A stretch of DNA of 64,000 nucleotides from Citrobacter amalonaticus (GTDB lineage Bacteria; Pseudomonadota; Gammaproteobacteria; Enterobacterales; Enterobacteriaceae), in NCBI RefSeq assembly GCF_002918555.1, contig NZ_PQMB01000001.1, forward strand, positions 930,087-994,086, read 5' to 3'. Below the pieces are notes generated by a model that saw only the letters and a program-made list of their open reading frames with translations, made no database searches and was not told where the DNA came from. The first letter of the stretch is position 1, and each line of letters opens with the position of its first letter. Made by a program: the position numbers and the translations under genes. Positions 53,981 through 64,000 of the stretch are shown here, piece by piece.

Positions 53981-55360
53981 ATGTTATCCACTCAAACCGC
54001 CTCAATCTTTACCGTAAGCCGCCTGAATCAGACGGTTCGTCTGCTGTTAGAACAAGAGATGGGTCAGGTCTGGATCAACGGTGAAATTTCTAATTTCTCG
54101 CAGCCCTCATCCGGGCACTGGTACTTTACTTTAAAAGACGATACTGCCCAGGTTCGCTGCGCGATGTTCCGCAACAGTAACCGCCGGGTGACCTTTCGTC
54201 CGAAACACGGCCAGCAGGTGTTGGTCCGCGCCAACATTACGCTGTACGAACCGCGCGGCGACTACCAGATTATCATCGAGAGTATGCAGCCAGCGGGTGA
54301 AGGTTTACTGCAGCAGAAATACGAACAGCTAAAAGCTAAACTCCAGGCCGAAGGACTTTTTGACCAGCAACATAAGCAACCACTCCCTTCACCTGCCCAC
54401 TGCGTTGGGGTAATCACCTCAAAAACCGGTGCTGCGCTGCACGATATTCTCCACGTTCTGAAGCGCCGCGATCCGTCTCTGCCGGTGGTTATCTACCCAA
54501 CCGCCGTTCAGGGTGATGATGCGCCTGCCCAAATTATTCGCGCGATTACGCTTGCGAACGCACGCAACGAGTGCGATGTGTTAATCGTCGGGCGCGGCGG
54601 CGGGTCGCTGGAAGATTTATGGAGTTTTAACGACGAACGGGTGGCGCGAGCAATTTTTACCAGCCGCATTCCGGTGGTGAGCGCGGTCGGCCATGAAACC
54701 GACGTCACCATTGCTGATTTTATCAGCGACCTCCGCGCCCCAACGCCGTCTGCAGCAGCAGAAATCGTCAGCCGTAATCAGCAGGAGCTACTGCGCCAGA
54801 TCCAGTCCGTCCAGCAGCGTCTCGGCATGGCGATGGACTATTACCTTGCCAGTCGTAGCCGCCGTTTTACGCAAATGTTCCATCGCCTGCAGCAGCAGCA
54901 TCCACAATTACGCCTGGCGCGTCAGCAAACGGCCCTGGAACGGCTGCATCAGCGGATGAATCTGGCGATAGACAATCAGCTTAAGCGAACCCACCAGAGA
55001 CAGCTCCGTCTGGCTCAGCGCCTGAATCAGCAAAATCCGCAACCTCATATTCACCGTATGCAGAGTCGTATTCAACAACTGGAATACCGGCTGGCGGAGA
55101 ATATGCGCGCACGACTTAGCGAGCAACGTGAACGTTTCGGCAACGCCGTCACCCATCTGGAAGCGGTCAGTCCGCTGGCAACGCTGGCGCGCGGCTACAG
55201 TGTGTCTACCGCGAAGGATGGCCAGGTCATGAAGAAAGTAAAACAGGTCAAAGCGGGTGAGTTTATGACGACCCGACTGGAAGACGGCTGGGTGGAAAGT
55301 CAGATAACCGACGTTAAGCCAGTAAAAGCGCCACGGAAACGCAAGCCCGCAAGCCAGTAA
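53981..55360 (+). CDS. xseA: Exonuclease VII large subunit
   Basis: A 459-residue subunit of the single-strand-specific exonuclease VII. An OB-fold DNA-binding domain (about 10-105, [20 protein letters not shown]) is followed by the catalytic domain with [17 protein letters not shown] and [16 protein letters not shown], and then a long coiled-coil region (about 275-400) rich in Gln/Arg/Leu. ATG 53981 has no strong ribosome site. It ends 5 bp before the convergent yfgJ stop. The small subunit gene xseB is elsewhere. Confidence 0.97.
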   Translation: MLSTQTASIFTVSRLNQTVRLLLEQEMGQVWINGEISNFSQPSSGHWYFTLKDDTAQVRCAMFRNSNRRVTFRPKHGQQVLVRANITLYEPRGDYQIIIESMQPAGEGLLQQKYEQLKAKLQAEGLFDQQHKQPLPSPAHCVGVITSKTGAALHDILHVLKRRDPSLPVVIYPTAVQGDDAPAQIIRAITLANARNECDVLIVGRGGGSLEDLWSFNDERVARAIFTSRIPVVSAVGHETDVTIADFISDLRAPTPSAAAEIVSRNQQELLRQIQSVQQRLGMAMDYYLASRSRRFTQMFHRLQQQHPQLRLARQQTALERLHQRMNLAIDNQLKRTHQRQLRLAQRLNQQNPQPHIHRMQSRIQQLEYRLAENMRARLSEQRERFGNAVTHLEAVSPLATLARGYSVSTAKDGQVMKKVKQVKAGEFMTTRLEDGWVESQITDVKPVKAPRKRKPASQ

Positions 55361-55365
55361 CCGCA

Positions 55366-55587
55366 TTATTCGTTAATAAGGGCAAACTCAACGCGTTTTT
55401 TTGAAATAAGACCGTGACCATTCTGGCAAAAATAATCTACCGCGCCGCACGCTTTTAAAACCTGCAGGGGATGATGGCAATCAGGGCATCGTGCTTCAAG
55501 AGCGAAGTCTTTATTACACGTCGCACAATGCGCGATTTCGCCATTGCGTTCCAGCGAGTTTTGACAGACGGGACAGATGAGTTCCAT
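55366..55587 (-). CDS. yfgJ: YfgJ, zinc-ribbon protein
   Basis: A 73-residue protein built of paired Cys motifs: CPVCQN (5-8), CATC (22-25), CPDCHH (34-37) and a final CG...FCQNGHG. They fit two zinc ribbons (DUF1407 / zinc-ribbon family). No enzyme motif and no membrane segment. The role is unknown. It is convergent with xseA and downstream of der on the same strand with a strong hairpin in between. Confidence 0.92.
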   Translation of the reverse strand: MELICPVCQNSLERNGEIAHCATCNKDFALEARCPDCHHPLQVLKACGAVDYFCQNGHGLISKKRVEFALINE

Positions 55588-55615
55588 CCAACCTCCTCAC
55601 ATTCCGGTTGATGAT

Positions 55616-55637
55616 CCCCTCCCCGAATGGGGAGGGG
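55616..55637. terminator. Hairpin after der
   Basis: CCCCTCCCC (55616-55624) and GGGGAGGGG (55629-55637) make a perfect 9-bp GC stem with loop GAAT between the der stop and yfgJ. No U-run follows. Confidence 0.75.
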
Positions 55638-55647
55638 GAAAGTCTGG

Positions 55648-57120
55648 TTACTTACTTTTTTTAATGTGTTTGATCAGTCGTTTACGCTTACGCATCTGAG
55701 TTGGGGTCAGCGTATTGCGTTTGTTCGCATACGGGTTTTCACCCTCTTTGAACTGAATACGAATCGGCGTTCCCATCACTTCCAGCGATTTGCGGAAGTA
55801 GTTCATCAGATAACGCTTGTAAGAATCCGGCAGGTCTTTTACCTGGTTACCGTGAATCACCACAATCGGCGGGTTGTAGCCACCAGCATGAGCATACTTC
55901 AGCTTCACACGACGTCCACGCACCAGCGGCGGCTGGTGATCTTCAGCAGCCATCGTCATGATACGGGTCAGCATCGCGGTGCTGACGCGGCGGGTGGAAC
56001 TGTCATACGCTTCGCGTACCGATTCAAACAGGTTACCCACACCGCTACCGTGCAGCGCGGAAATGAAGTGCACACGTGCAAAGTCGATGAAACCCAGACG
56101 GAAGTCCAGCGTCTCTTTAACCTGCTCTTTCACTTCCTGCGTCAGACCGTCCCATTTGTTGACCACAATGACAAGTGAGCGCCCACTATTGAGAATAAAG
56201 CCCAGCAGCGACAAATCCTGATCGGAAATCCCCTCACGAGCGTCAATTACCAGCAGTACAACGTTGGCATCTTCAATTGCCTGCAACGTTTTGATCACTG
56301 AGAATTTTTCTACCGCATCGGTAATTTTTCCACGCTTGCGCACGCCCGCAGTGTCTATCAACACATACTCACGCTCATCGCGTTGCATCGGGATGTAGAT
56401 GCTATCGCGCGTGGTTCCCGGCATGTCATAGACCACCACACGCTCTTCGCCGAGGATACGGTTAGTGAGTGTGGACTTACCTACGTTCGGACGACCGACA
56501 ATCGCCAGCTTGATCGGCAGATCCTGCGGATTGAAATCATCTTCCGGCTCTTCTTCACCGTTCTCTTTTGCTTCGAACTGCGCCCAGTACTCCGCATCTT
56601 CATCAACTTCTTCCTGCGGCGAGGTATCGTCCATCCACGGCAGCAGCACGTGTTCCAGCAGGCTCAACACGCCACGACCATGAGAAGCGGCAATCGGGTG
56701 GATCTCCCCCAGACCGAGCGCATAGAAATCCACAATCGCCTGATCCGGATCGAGTCCATCGGTTTTGTTGGCAACAAGGAAAGTCGGTTTTTCACGGGAA
56801 CGGAGATGCCTGGCGATAGCTTCATCGGCTGGCATCAGGCCAGCACGCGCATCCACCATAAACAGCACCACATCCGCTTCTTCAATCGCCAGCAGCGACT
56901 GTTCAGCCATTCGGGTTTCCACACCGTCTTCGGTGCCATCGATACCGCCAGTATCAATGCAGATAAACTCGCGGCCTTCAATCTCCGCACGACCGTACTT
57001 ACGGTCACGAGTCAGACCCGGGAAATCCGCAACCAGCGCATCCCGGGTACGGGTTAGACGGTTAAATAACGTGGATTTTCCGACGTTAGGGCGCCCGACA
57101 AGCGCGACCACAGGTACCAT
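55648..57120 (-). CDS. der: Der (EngA), double GTPase for 50S ribosome assembly
   Basis: A 490-residue GTPase needed for maturation of the large ribosomal subunit. It has two GTPase domains with G1 motifs [14 protein letters not shown] (about residue 9) and [15 protein letters not shown] (about 210), each with G4 (NKTD, NKWD). An acidic linker (EEEPEDDF) lies between them, and a C-terminal KH-like domain binds rRNA and ends in the basic tail [17 protein letters not shown] 57120 gives [12 protein letters not shown]. bamB lies upstream. Confidence 0.98.
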   Translation of the reverse strand: MVPVVALVGRPNVGKSTLFNRLTRTRDALVADFPGLTRDRKYGRAEIEGREFICIDTGGIDGTEDGVETRMAEQSLLAIEEADVVLFMVDARAGLMPADEAIARHLRSREKPTFLVANKTDGLDPDQAIVDFYALGLGEIHPIAASHGRGVLSLLEHVLLPWMDDTSPQEEVDEDAEYWAQFEAKENGEEEPEDDFNPQDLPIKLAIVGRPNVGKSTLTNRILGEERVVVYDMPGTTRDSIYIPMQRDEREYVLIDTAGVRKRGKITDAVEKFSVIKTLQAIEDANVVLLVIDAREGISDQDLSLLGFILNSGRSLVIVVNKWDGLTQEVKEQVKETLDFRLGFIDFARVHFISALHGSGVGNLFESVREAYDSSTRRVSTAMLTRIMTMAAEDHQPPLVRGRRVKLKYAHAGGYNPPIVVIHGNQVKDLPDSYKRYLMNYFRKSLEVMGTPIRIQFKEGENPYANKRNTLTPTQMRKRKRLIKHIKKSK

Positions 57121-57187
57121 GTTTAAAGCCTCATTTTAAAAATCATCAGACAACAGGCGTCTTTTTTACGCCGTTGTTAAAAACAGT

Positions 57188-57218
57188 AAAACGGCCCCTG
57201 CACCAGGAGCCGTTTTTT
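57188..57218. terminator. Terminator between bamB and der
   Basis: AAAACGGC and GCCGTTTT flank an inner CCT/AGG pair; the stem is about 12 bp with A and T runs on both sides. On the minus strand it follows bamB and separates it from der. Confidence 0.85.
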
Positions 57219-57238
57219 AAAGCGAACGACCGGAACGA

Positions 57239-58417
57239 TTAACGTGTAATGGAGTACACGGTACCGTCTTTCGCCTGGATCAGCAGTTTGCCGTCGGCAG
57301 AGACCGGTTCAGTCAGGAAGCCGGAACTGTCAACTTTCTGCTGGGCCACAAAGCGACCATCTTCAACGTTAATCCAGTGCAGGTAGCCTTCGCTATCACC
57401 AACCACCAGATTACCATTGTACAACGCCGGAGAGGTCAGCAGGCGGTGCAGCAGATCGCTTTGCGTCCACAGCGTTACGCCGCCATCGGTCGTCAGCGCC
57501 AGCACGCGATCATTCTGATCAACCAGGTAGATACGATTACCATCAACAATGAAATCATTCACCGAGCCCAGCTCGCGTTTCCACATAATCTGACCGCTGC
57601 GCAGATCCAGCGCCGTCAGGTTACCATTATAAGCCAGCGCATAAACGACGCCATTGACGATAACCGGCGTCGTGTCAACATCGCTCAGGCGATCAATTTC
57701 AGTAGATCCGGTCGCCTGAGAGATACGCTGTTGCCAAATCATCTGGCCTTGCTGCATCAGCACGGCGCTGACGCGACCGTTATCGCCGCCCACAATCGCT
57801 GCACCGAATGCGGTCGCCGGAGCAGACTCGCCGCGCAGTGACAGAGAAGGCATATCCAGGTTAACGGTCCACTTAATCGCACCATCGGCCTCGTTAAGCG
57901 CCTGCAGCTGACCGTTGCTGGTATGAATCAGTACCAGACCATCGCTGATGACTGGACGAGAAAGCGCTTCACCCGCCACTTTCGTCTGCCACGCCACGGT
58001 GCCGTCGGAGGTGTTCAGCGCATACACCTGCGCTTTTTCACTGCCGATATAGATGTGACCACCAGAAACAGCCACGCCGCCGGAAAGCAGCGCAGGTGCG
58101 CGGGAGAACCAGCCATCTTTCTCACCCAGATTAACGGACCAGACCTCTTTGCCATCATCTGTGTTCAGCGCTTTCACCAGGCCTGCGCGGTCTGCGGCAT
58201 AGACGACGTTATCCGCAAGAGCAGGATGAAGATTGGAGTAGAACTCGCCAATCCCGTTCCCTACAGACGTGCTCCATGCTGTAGACGGGGTAAACTGGTT
58301 TTCAACCACCGGTAATGGGGACATTTTTACAACGTCTTCTTCGCCACTAAACAGTGAGCAGCCGCTCAACAGGGTAACAGAAAGCAGTCCTGGCAGAAGT
58401 AATTTACGCAATTGCAT
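57239..58417 (-). CDS. bamB: Outer-membrane assembly lipoprotein BamB
   Basis: A 392-residue lipoprotein of the BAM complex that binds BamA. The lipobox is LLSGC with Cys20 as the lipid site. The mature protein is an eight-bladed beta-propeller of PQQ-like repeats (GTVAWQTKV, GAIKWTVNL, GQMIWQQRI, GQIMWKREL, GGVTLWTQ). ATG 58417. It starts 10 bp after yfgM, which points to coupled expression in the periplasmic/outer-membrane quality-control group. Confidence 0.97.
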   Translation of the reverse strand: MQLRKLLLPGLLSVTLLSGCSLFSGEEDVVKMSPLPVVENQFTPSTAWSTSVGNGIGEFYSNLHPALADNVVYAADRAGLVKALNTDDGKEVWSVNLGEKDGWFSRAPALLSGGVAVSGGHIYIGSEKAQVYALNTSDGTVAWQTKVAGEALSRPVISDGLVLIHTSNGQLQALNEADGAIKWTVNLDMPSLSLRGESAPATAFGAAIVGGDNGRVSAVLMQQGQMIWQQRISQATGSTEIDRLSDVDTTPVIVNGVVYALAYNGNLTALDLRSGQIMWKRELGSVNDFIVDGNRIYLVDQNDRVLALTTDGGVTLWTQSDLLHRLLTSPALYNGNLVVGDSEGYLHWINVEDGRFVAQQKVDSSGFLTEPVSADGKLLIQAKDGTVYSITR

Positions 58418-58427
58418 CGGGTCCCTC

Positions 58428-59048
58428 TCAGATGGACAAATTATTGATTTTCATCTGCATCATTTCGCTCAGCGCTGGGGAGGCGTTGCTCTGCACGCCA
58501 GCTTCCCATGCGCTACGCGCGCCTTGTTTATCGCCTTTACTCAGCAACGCTTCGCCACGCAGGTCAGCCACAATGGCCGCCCACCCCTCACCTTTAACGG
58601 TATCGAGGGTTTTCAGCGCGGTGTCCACCTGCTTAAGCTGCACCTGAACGCGGGCAAGACGCAGATTGATCACGGCTTTGAGATTCTCGTCGCTCGCGGC
58701 TGCCAGTCCTTGTTGTAGCTGGGTTGCGGCTTTCTCAAGTTCATTTTGGTCAACAAACTGCTGCGCAAGCTCCATAGAAGCGAGCGCGCCGTAAGTATTT
58801 TTATTCTCTGCGGCAAATTTCTCCGCCGCAGTCAGGCTTTCCGGTTTCCCTGCGCTAATCGCAGAGACCGCATTTTGGTATGCCAGAGAAGCAGAACGTG
58901 CGGATTCAGTCTGATGACTGGTCCAGTAGCGCCAGCCAATCAGAGCGCCAACCCCTAAAATCACCCCAACAGCCAGTGCTTTGCCGTTTTCAGCAAAGAA
59001 ACGTTTAATTGCATCAACCTGGTCGTTTTCGTTCTCGTAAATTTCCAC
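58428..59048 (-). CDS. yfgM: YfgM, SecYEG-associated membrane protein
   Basis: A 206-residue inner-membrane protein that associates with SecYEG and PpiD and hands nascent periplasmic proteins to chaperones. It has a short cytoplasmic N-terminus, one membrane segment at about 24-41 (LAVGVILGVGALIGWRYW) and a periplasmic TPR-like helical domain. I chose GTG 59048, with a GGAGAAGGA-type ribosome site, which gives MEIYENENDQ and 206 residues; upstream codons overlap hisS. It sits between hisS and bamB. Confidence 0.94.
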   Translation of the reverse strand: MEIYENENDQVDAIKRFFAENGKALAVGVILGVGALIGWRYWTSHQTESARSASLAYQNAVSAISAGKPESLTAAEKFAAENKNTYGALASMELAQQFVDQNELEKAATQLQQGLAAASDENLKAVINLRLARVQVQLKQVDTALKTLDTVKGEGWAAIVADLRGEALLSKGDKQGARSAWEAGVQSNASPALSEMMQMKINNLSI

Positions 59049-59061
59049 GCTGTCCTTCTCC

Positions 59062-60336
59062 TTAGCCCAATAACGTGCGCAAATGCGTCGCAACGCGGTC
59101 CTGCGCGACTGCCGTTTGCTCACCGGAGCGCAAATCCTTCACTACAACGGTACCGTCAGCCACTTCGGACTCACCGAGAACCAGTGCAACGCGGGCGCCC
59201 CACTTATCGGCGCGGGCAAACTGTTTCTTAAAGTTGCCGCCGCCGTGGTTTGTCATCAACTTCACGCCAGGGATTTCATCACGCAGACGTTCCGCCAGTG
59301 TCATTGCCGCAGACTGCGTATCCGCACCTGAAGCGACCAGGTATATATCGACAACAGGATCGGCATTAAATTCCGGATTCACGGCCTGAACTAACAAAAC
59401 AAGTCGTTCAAGGCCCATTGCAAAACCTACCGCCGGCGTCGCACGACCGCCTAATTGCTCCACCAGACCATCATAACGACCGCCCGCACACACGGTACCC
59501 TGTGAGCCCAGGCTGTTGGTCACCCACTCAAAGACGGTACGGTTGTAGTAGTCAAGACCACGCACCAGGCGCTGGTTGACGGTATAGGCAATCCCCGCCG
59601 CCTCCAGTAATTTGCACAACCCGGCAAAGTGCTCGCGAGAGTCGTCGTCCAGATAGTCGCCCAGAGCAGGCGCATCATTGAGCAGCGCCTGCACGTCCGG
59701 ATTTTTGGAATCCAGTACGCGCAGCGGATTGGTGTACATGCGGCGTTTGCAGTCTTCGTCCAGCTTCTCTTTATGCTGTTCAAGGAATGCCACCAGCGCA
59801 TCGCGGTAGCTGGCTCGTGCATCAAGTGAACCAATGGAGTTCAGTTCAAGACTGACGTGTTCAGCGATACCTAAAGCACGCCACCAGCGCGCAGTGAGCA
59901 TAATCAGTTCCGCATCAATATCCGGCCCCTGAAGACCAAATACTTCGACACCCAGCTGATGGAACTGACGATAACGTCCCTTTTGCGGACGTTCGTGACG
60001 GAACATCGGCCCGATGTACCACAGACGCTGTTCCTGATTGTACAGGAGACCATGCTCGATGCCGGCGCGTACACAGCCCGCCGTCCCTTCAGGACGCAGG
60101 GTCAGGCTGTCGCCATTACGGTCCTCAAAGGTATACATCTCTTTTTCAACCACGTCAGTGACTTCACCGATCGCGCGTTTGAATAACGGGGTCTGCTCTA
60201 CAATCGGCAAGCGGATTTCACTGTAACCGTAGCTGCCGAGCACGTTTTTGAGTGTGCCTTCAATGCGCTGCCAGATGGCGGTTTCGCCAGGCAGGTAATC
60301 GTTCATGCCGCGAATGGCTTGAATGTTTTTTGCCAC
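59062..60336 (-). CDS. hisS: Histidyl-tRNA synthetase
   Basis: A 424-residue class II synthetase. Motif 2 is [17 protein letters not shown], the histidine-specific motifs are [15 protein letters not shown] and GGRYDGL, motif 3 is [10 protein letters not shown], and the anticodon-binding domain fills about 325-424. ATG 60336 gives [13 protein letters not shown]. yfgM starts 13 bp after the hisS stop. Inverted repeats in the 110 bp upstream (60364-60408, 60419-60437) may end ispG transcripts. Confidence 0.98.
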   Translation of the reverse strand: MAKNIQAIRGMNDYLPGETAIWQRIEGTLKNVLGSYGYSEIRLPIVEQTPLFKRAIGEVTDVVEKEMYTFEDRNGDSLTLRPEGTAGCVRAGIEHGLLYNQEQRLWYIGPMFRHERPQKGRYRQFHQLGVEVFGLQGPDIDAELIMLTARWWRALGIAEHVSLELNSIGSLDARASYRDALVAFLEQHKEKLDEDCKRRMYTNPLRVLDSKNPDVQALLNDAPALGDYLDDDSREHFAGLCKLLEAAGIAYTVNQRLVRGLDYYNRTVFEWVTNSLGSQGTVCAGGRYDGLVEQLGGRATPAVGFAMGLERLVLLVQAVNPEFNADPVVDIYLVASGADTQSAAMTLAERLRDEIPGVKLMTNHGGGNFKKQFARADKWGARVALVLGESEVADGTVVVKDLRSGEQTAVAQDRVATHLRTLLG

Positions 60337-60446
60337 GTTTATTCTCTTTCTGAATATAAAAATGAACCCTCAGCGCTTCCCTAAACGATACGGGAGCCAT
60401 GCGGGTTCAATCATACACGGGAAGCACGCCGCTTCCCAACACGTTA

Positions 60447-61565
60447 TTATTTTTCAACCTGCTGTACGTCAATACGACGGGCTTCATCCAGGATACTCGC
60501 TTTCGCGCGAATACGGGCCTCAAGCTGCGTAATCATATCCTCATTGTCGAGGCGATCTTTACGCACGCCGTCTTCATACAGGCCGCTTTTCTTATTGCCG
60601 CCCGTCACGCCCAGCGTGGAAACCAGCGCTTCGCCCGGTCCATTTACCACGCAGCCGATGATCGAAACGTCCATTGGCGTGATGATATCTTCCAGACGCT
60701 GCTCCAGCGCGTTCACCGTACCGATGACGTCAAATTCCTGGCGAGAACAGGTCGGACAGGCGATAAAGTTTATCCCGCGTGCGCGAATACGCAGCGATTT
60801 CAGAATATCGAAGCCCACTTTAATCTCTTCCACCGGATCGGCCGCCAGAGAGACACGCAGCGTATCGCCGATCCCTTCGGATAACAGCAGCCCCAGGCCG
60901 ATCGCCGATTTCACCGCACCGCTGCGGGCGCCACCGGCTTCGGTGATCCCCAGATGCAGAGGCTGATCGATCTGTTTGGCCAGCAGGCGATAAGACTCCA
61001 CCGCGAGGAAGACATCAGAGGCTTTAACGCTGACCTTGAACTGATCGAAGTTCAGACGATCGAGATGATCCACGTGGCGCATGGCGGATTCCAGCAGCGC
61101 CTGCGGCGTCGGCTCGCCGTATTTTTCCTGTAGATCTTTTTCCAGCGATCCGGCATTAACACCGATACGGATGGGGATATTTTTATCGCGAGCGCAGTCC
61201 ACCACCATGCGGATGCGTTCTTCATTGCCGATGTTGCCCGGGTTAATGCGCAGACAATCGACGCCGTACTCCGCCACTTTCAGCGCAATACGGTAGTCAA
61301 AGTGGATATCGGCAACCAGCGGGACAGAAACCTGCTGTTTGATGAGCTTAAATGCCTCTGCGGCATCCATCGTCGGCACAGAGACACGGACGATGTCTGC
61401 GCCAACGCGTTCCAGCGCTTTGATCTGATTGACCGTCGCTTCCACATCCGTGGTTCGCGTATTGGTCATTGACTGTACAGCGATGGGAGCCCCATCGCCA
61501 ATCGGCACATTCCCAACGTAAATGCGTGTCGATTTTCTACGTTGAACTGGAGCCTGGTTATGCAT
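60447..61565 (-). CDS. ispG: IspG (GcpE), HMBPP synthase
   Basis: A 372-residue enzyme of the non-mevalonate isoprenoid pathway that makes HMBPP from MEcPP, using flavodoxin electrons. The N-terminal TIM barrel starts [20 protein letters not shown]. The [4Fe-4S] ligands are in [10 protein letters not shown] (two cysteines) and [11 protein letters not shown] (third cysteine), with the glutamate ligand in NGPGE. ATG 61565. It lies 26 bp after rodZ. Confidence 0.98.
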   Translation of the reverse strand: MHNQAPVQRRKSTRIYVGNVPIGDGAPIAVQSMTNTRTTDVEATVNQIKALERVGADIVRVSVPTMDAAEAFKLIKQQVSVPLVADIHFDYRIALKVAEYGVDCLRINPGNIGNEERIRMVVDCARDKNIPIRIGVNAGSLEKDLQEKYGEPTPQALLESAMRHVDHLDRLNFDQFKVSVKASDVFLAVESYRLLAKQIDQPLHLGITEAGGARSGAVKSAIGLGLLLSEGIGDTLRVSLAADPVEEIKVGFDILKSLRIRARGINFIACPTCSRQEFDVIGTVNALEQRLEDIITPMDVSIIGCVVNGPGEALVSTLGVTGGNKKSGLYEDGVRKDRLDNEDMITQLEARIRAKASILDEARRIDVQQVEK

Positions 61566-61591
61566 GAAAAATCTCCCGCGTTACCCGTCTG

Positions 61592-62581
61592 TTACTGCGC
61601 CGGTGATTGTTCGGCATTAACGGTAAGACGTGCAACCTGGTTAGTTCTGATAAAACGGCTCAGATCGACTGGTTTTCCTTGATACTGGATCTGTACCGCA
61701 GCCGGAGCGCCAATTTTAAGCTTATACGGCGCCTGACCGGTTAGATTTAAAGTGCCATCTTTACGCTGCATACCGCTGAATAGCTTTTTCCCTGTGGCGT
61801 CAGTGACTTCCAGCCAGCAATCAGCCGTAAAGTTCATCACCAGCGCATTTGGATCAGCCGCAGGGGTCGCAACACTGGCCCGATCGTCAGGCAACGGTGC
61901 GGCAACGCCTGGTGCTGCTGGCGTCGTCGGGGTGGTGGTTGCAGTATCAACGTTCGCCTGGGAAGGTGAAACAACAGCATTCTGCTGTGGATCTACGGCA
62001 GGTGCAGTCGTTAAGGGCGTTGTGGTTTGCGCAGTATCCGCAGGCGCTGATGTAGTACTCTGGCCTGCCGGTTCACTGGTATCCAGCGGTACGCTTTGTG
62101 AATTATCGCCGTTAGCATTCAGTTCCGCAGAAGATTGATCGGCCATTGTGGTGATCTCTTCCTGCTGTGCCTTATGGTTTTGCCACCACCATGCACCAGT
62201 CAGGCCAACGACCACAAACAGCACCAGCCAGGTTAAGGTCATTAACCAGCCGTCGGGTTTCTTACGGCGTTTGCCTAAAGAAAAACTCTGCATCGGCGCC
62301 ACGTTGGCAGGGCGTATCGGAGCCTGTTTTTCCAGCCCGGGCAGCAGTTCTTCTTCTGGAATATGCACCAGGCGCGCATAAGAGCGGATGTAGCCGCGCA
62401 GGAATGTTGAAGCAAGGTCCGCAGGCGCCTTATCTTCTTCAATATCACGTACTGTGGAAACCTTCAGGCAAAGTCGCTCAGCGACAGCCTGCTGGCTGAG
62501 TCCAAGTTGTTCACGGGCATTACGCAGACGAACGCCGGTGGTTTGTGCTTCATTTTGGTCGTGAGTGGCTTCAGTATTCAT
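61592..62581 (-). CDS. rodZ: RodZ, cell-shape protein linking MreB to the cell wall machinery
   Basis: A 329-residue bitopic inner-membrane protein. Residues 15-75 are a Cro-type helix-turn-helix ([19 protein letters not shown]) that binds MreB. A basic juxtamembrane stretch (KRRKKPDG) precedes the membrane segment at 111-133. A periplasmic Thr/Pro/Ala-rich linker (about 150-235) and a C-terminal beta-domain (about 240-325) follow. The linker makes the protein a little shorter than the E. coli one, which I recall as 337. ATG 62581. It is divergent in role but co-directed with ispG. Confidence 0.95.
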   Translation of the reverse strand: MNTEATHDQNEAQTTGVRLRNAREQLGLSQQAVAERLCLKVSTVRDIEEDKAPADLASTFLRGYIRSYARLVHIPEEELLPGLEKQAPIRPANVAPMQSFSLGKRRKKPDGWLMTLTWLVLFVVVGLTGAWWWQNHKAQQEEITTMADQSSAELNANGDNSQSVPLDTSEPAGQSTTSAPADTAQTTTPLTTAPAVDPQQNAVVSPSQANVDTATTTPTTPAAPGVAAPLPDDRASVATPAADPNALVMNFTADCWLEVTDATGKKLFSGMQRKDGTLNLTGQAPYKLKIGAPAAVQIQYQGKPVDLSRFIRTNQVARLTVNAEQSPAQ

Positions 62582-62871
62582 TCGCTACAGCTGCTGCTAC
62601 GTAAATTGGGTTCAGGCGCCGGTGAGCCATAATGCCCACCCACACCGCGAAACATCTGGTCAGTTAACCTTAGTTGCCCAGTATAAGCCTGTCAGGTTTC
62701 TCATGACAAAACAGCTTAAACCCCAAGGCTATAAACTATTGTTGCACCGCTACATACTGCCCTAAAGTCGGCGAAAACGCACCGTTATTATTGACCAGAC
62801 AAGTGCAACTTAAGACCTCATTCAAATAACCTTGCGCCACGGTACAATAAATAACGGTGGCGCGGTCAACA

Positions 62872-64000
62872 TCAAACCGTTTTGATGTCGATAGACTCAC
62901 CCTGCATACGCTTGCGCAAAGTGCGTTTGGTACGGTCAATAACATCCCCAGCAAGCTGACCACAGGCGGCGTCAATGTCATCACCACGGGTTTTACGCAC
63001 AATGGTGGTGAAGCCATAATTCATCAGCACTTTAGAAAAGCGATCGATGCGACTGTTAGAGCTACGCCCGTACGGTGCGCCAGGGAACGGGTTCCACGGA
63101 ATCAGATTTATCTTACACGGCGTGTCTTTCAACAACTCCGCAAGCTGATGCGCATGTTCAGTACCGTCATTCACGTGATCGAGCATGACATACTCAATGG
63201 TCACCCGGCCCTGGTTGGCATTGGATTTCTCCAGATAGCGACGAACCGCCCCGAGGAACGTTTCGATATTGTACTTCTTGTTGATGGGTACAATTTCGTC
63301 ACGAATTTCGTCATTCGGCGCATGCAGAGAGATTGCCAACGCAACGTCGATCATGTCGCCAAGTTTGTCCAGCGCCGGGACAACGCCGGATGTTGACAGC
63401 GTCACGCGACGTTTAGAAAGACCAAAACCGAAGTCGTCAAGCATGATCTCCATCGCCGGAACGACGTTGGTCAGGTTAAGCAATGGCTCACCCATCCCCA
63501 TCATGACCACGTTGGTGATCGGACGCTGACCGGTTACTTTCGCAGCGCCAACAATCTTCGCCGCACGCCACACCTGGCCGATAATTTCAGAGACACGCAG
63601 ATTACGGTTAAAGCCCTGCTGCGCCGTAGAGCAGAATTTACACTCCAGCGCGCAGCCTACCTGTGAAGAGACGCACAGCGTGGCGCGATCGTCTTCCGGG
63701 ATGTACACCGTTTCAACGCGCTGATCGCCAACGGCAATCGCCCATTTAATCGTGCCATCTGAGGAGCGCTGCTCTTCAACCACTTCCGGCGCACGGATTT
63801 CCGCCACCTCTTTCAGCTTGCCACGCAACACCTTGTTGATATCGGTCATATCATCAAAGTTATCGCTGCAATAATGGTACATCCACTTCATCACCTGGTC
63901 GGCGCGGAAGGGTTTTTCGCCTAATTCTTTAAAAAACTCGCGCATCTGCTGACGATTCAGATCCAGCAGATTAATTTTTCCATCTTTGCCAGGAATTACC
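62872..64000 (-). CDS. rlmN: RlmN, rRNA/tRNA adenine-C2 methyltransferase (start outside window)
   Basis: The stop is at 62872-62874 and the frame is open to the window edge (375 residues visible), beginning [15 protein letters not shown] before the first internal Met. It is a radical-SAM enzyme that methylates C2 of A2503 in 23S rRNA and A37 of some tRNAs. The [4Fe-4S] motif CxxxCxxC is in [12 protein letters not shown]. The catalytic cysteine is near the C-terminus (IDAACGQL), and GMGEPLLNL binds SAM. The ATG is upstream of the window; a frame start at Met 63945 would lose the N-terminal accessory domain. The 290 bp between rodZ and rlmN contain no other recognised gene. Confidence 0.97.
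   Translation of the reverse strand, partial: VIPGKDGKINLLDLNRQQMREFFKELGEKPFRADQVMKWMYHYCSDNFDDMTDINKVLRGKLKEVAEIRAPEVVEEQRSSDGTIKWAIAVGDQRVETVYIPEDDRATLCVSSQVGCALECKFCSTAQQGFNRNLRVSEIIGQVWRAAKIVGAAKVTGQRPITNVVMMGMGEPLLNLTNVVPAMEIMLDDFGFGLSKRRVTLSTSGVVPALDKLGDMIDVALAISLHAPNDEIRDEIVPINKKYNIETFLGAVRRYLEKSNANQGRVTIEYVMLDHVNDGTEHAHQLAELLKDTPCKINLIPWNPFPGAPYGRSSNSRIDRFSKVLMNYGFTTIVRKTRGDDIDAACGQLAGDVIDRTKRTLRKRMQGESIDIKTV

Overview
This is a contiguous piece of enterobacterial chromosome. Gene order follows the Escherichia coli K-12 minute 53-57 region almost exactly: ypfG-nudK-aegA-narQ-acrD-ypfM-yffB-dapE-ypfN-ypfH-tmcA-ypfJ-purC-bamC-dapA-gcvR-bcp-hyfABCDEFGHIJ-hyfR-focB-perM-bepA-yfgD-hda-uraA-upp-[GH1 gene]-purMN-ppk-ppx-yfgF-yfgG-[IprA-like gene]-guaA-guaB-xseA-yfgJ-der-bamB-yfgM-hisS-ispG-rodZ-rlmN. 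The proteins are close to, but not the same as, their E. coli counterparts as I remember them. A 6-phospho-beta-glucosidase gene lies between upp and purM, and an IprA/YaiV-like regulator lies between yfgG and guaA. A Citrobacter-like member of the Enterobacteriaceae is the best guess; this rests on recollection of gene content, not on a search. I see no phage, insertion sequence, CRISPR array, tRNA or rRNA.

Layout. 1-5.4 kb: the end-on part of ypfG, the Nudix hydrolase nudK, the ferredoxin/flavin oxidoreductase aegA, and divergently the nitrate/nitrite sensor kinase narQ. 5.5-8.8 kb: the RND pump acrD behind a BaeR box, then the 19-residue YpfM. 9.2-11 kb: yffB-dapE-ypfN and a REP pair. 11-17.6 kb (minus strand): dapA-bamC-purC-ypfJ-tmcA-ypfH. 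17.7-18.8 kb: gcvR-bcp. 19-32.9 kb: the complete hydrogenase-4 / formate hydrogenlyase-2 system, with structural genes hyfA-J, the sigma54 activator hyfR and the formate channel focB. Two sigma54-type promoters (before hyfA and before focB) each have a CRP-like site upstream. 33-37 kb: the permease perM, the periplasmic protease bepA behind a sigmaE-type promoter, yfgD, and hda with a CTG start. 37-42.5 kb: uraA/upp uracil salvage, a glycoside hydrolase gene with AscG-type operators, and purMN under a PurR box. 42.7-48.6 kb: ppk-ppx (polyphosphate) and yfgF, a c-di-GMP phosphodiesterase-like protein with a perfect FNR site upstream and a damaged catalytic loop. 48.9-50.7 kb: yfgG and an AT-rich accessory patch with the IprA-like regulator and possible gene debris. 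50.7-64 kb: guaBA, xseA, yfgJ and the conserved block der-bamB-yfgM-hisS-ispG-rodZ-rlmN; rlmN runs off the window.

How they work together. Much of the window serves anaerobic or fermentative life: NarQ, AegA, Hyf/FocB and the FNR-linked yfgF. AegA and HyfA both start with the same kind of polyferredoxin domain, which suggests that both can take electrons from formate dehydrogenase. The rest is mostly housekeeping: purine synthesis (purC, purM, purN, guaB, guaA, with recognisable PurR boxes), lysine/peptidoglycan precursor synthesis (dapA, dapE), outer-membrane assembly (bamB, bamC, bepA), and translation and ribosome functions (hisS, der, tmcA, rlmN).
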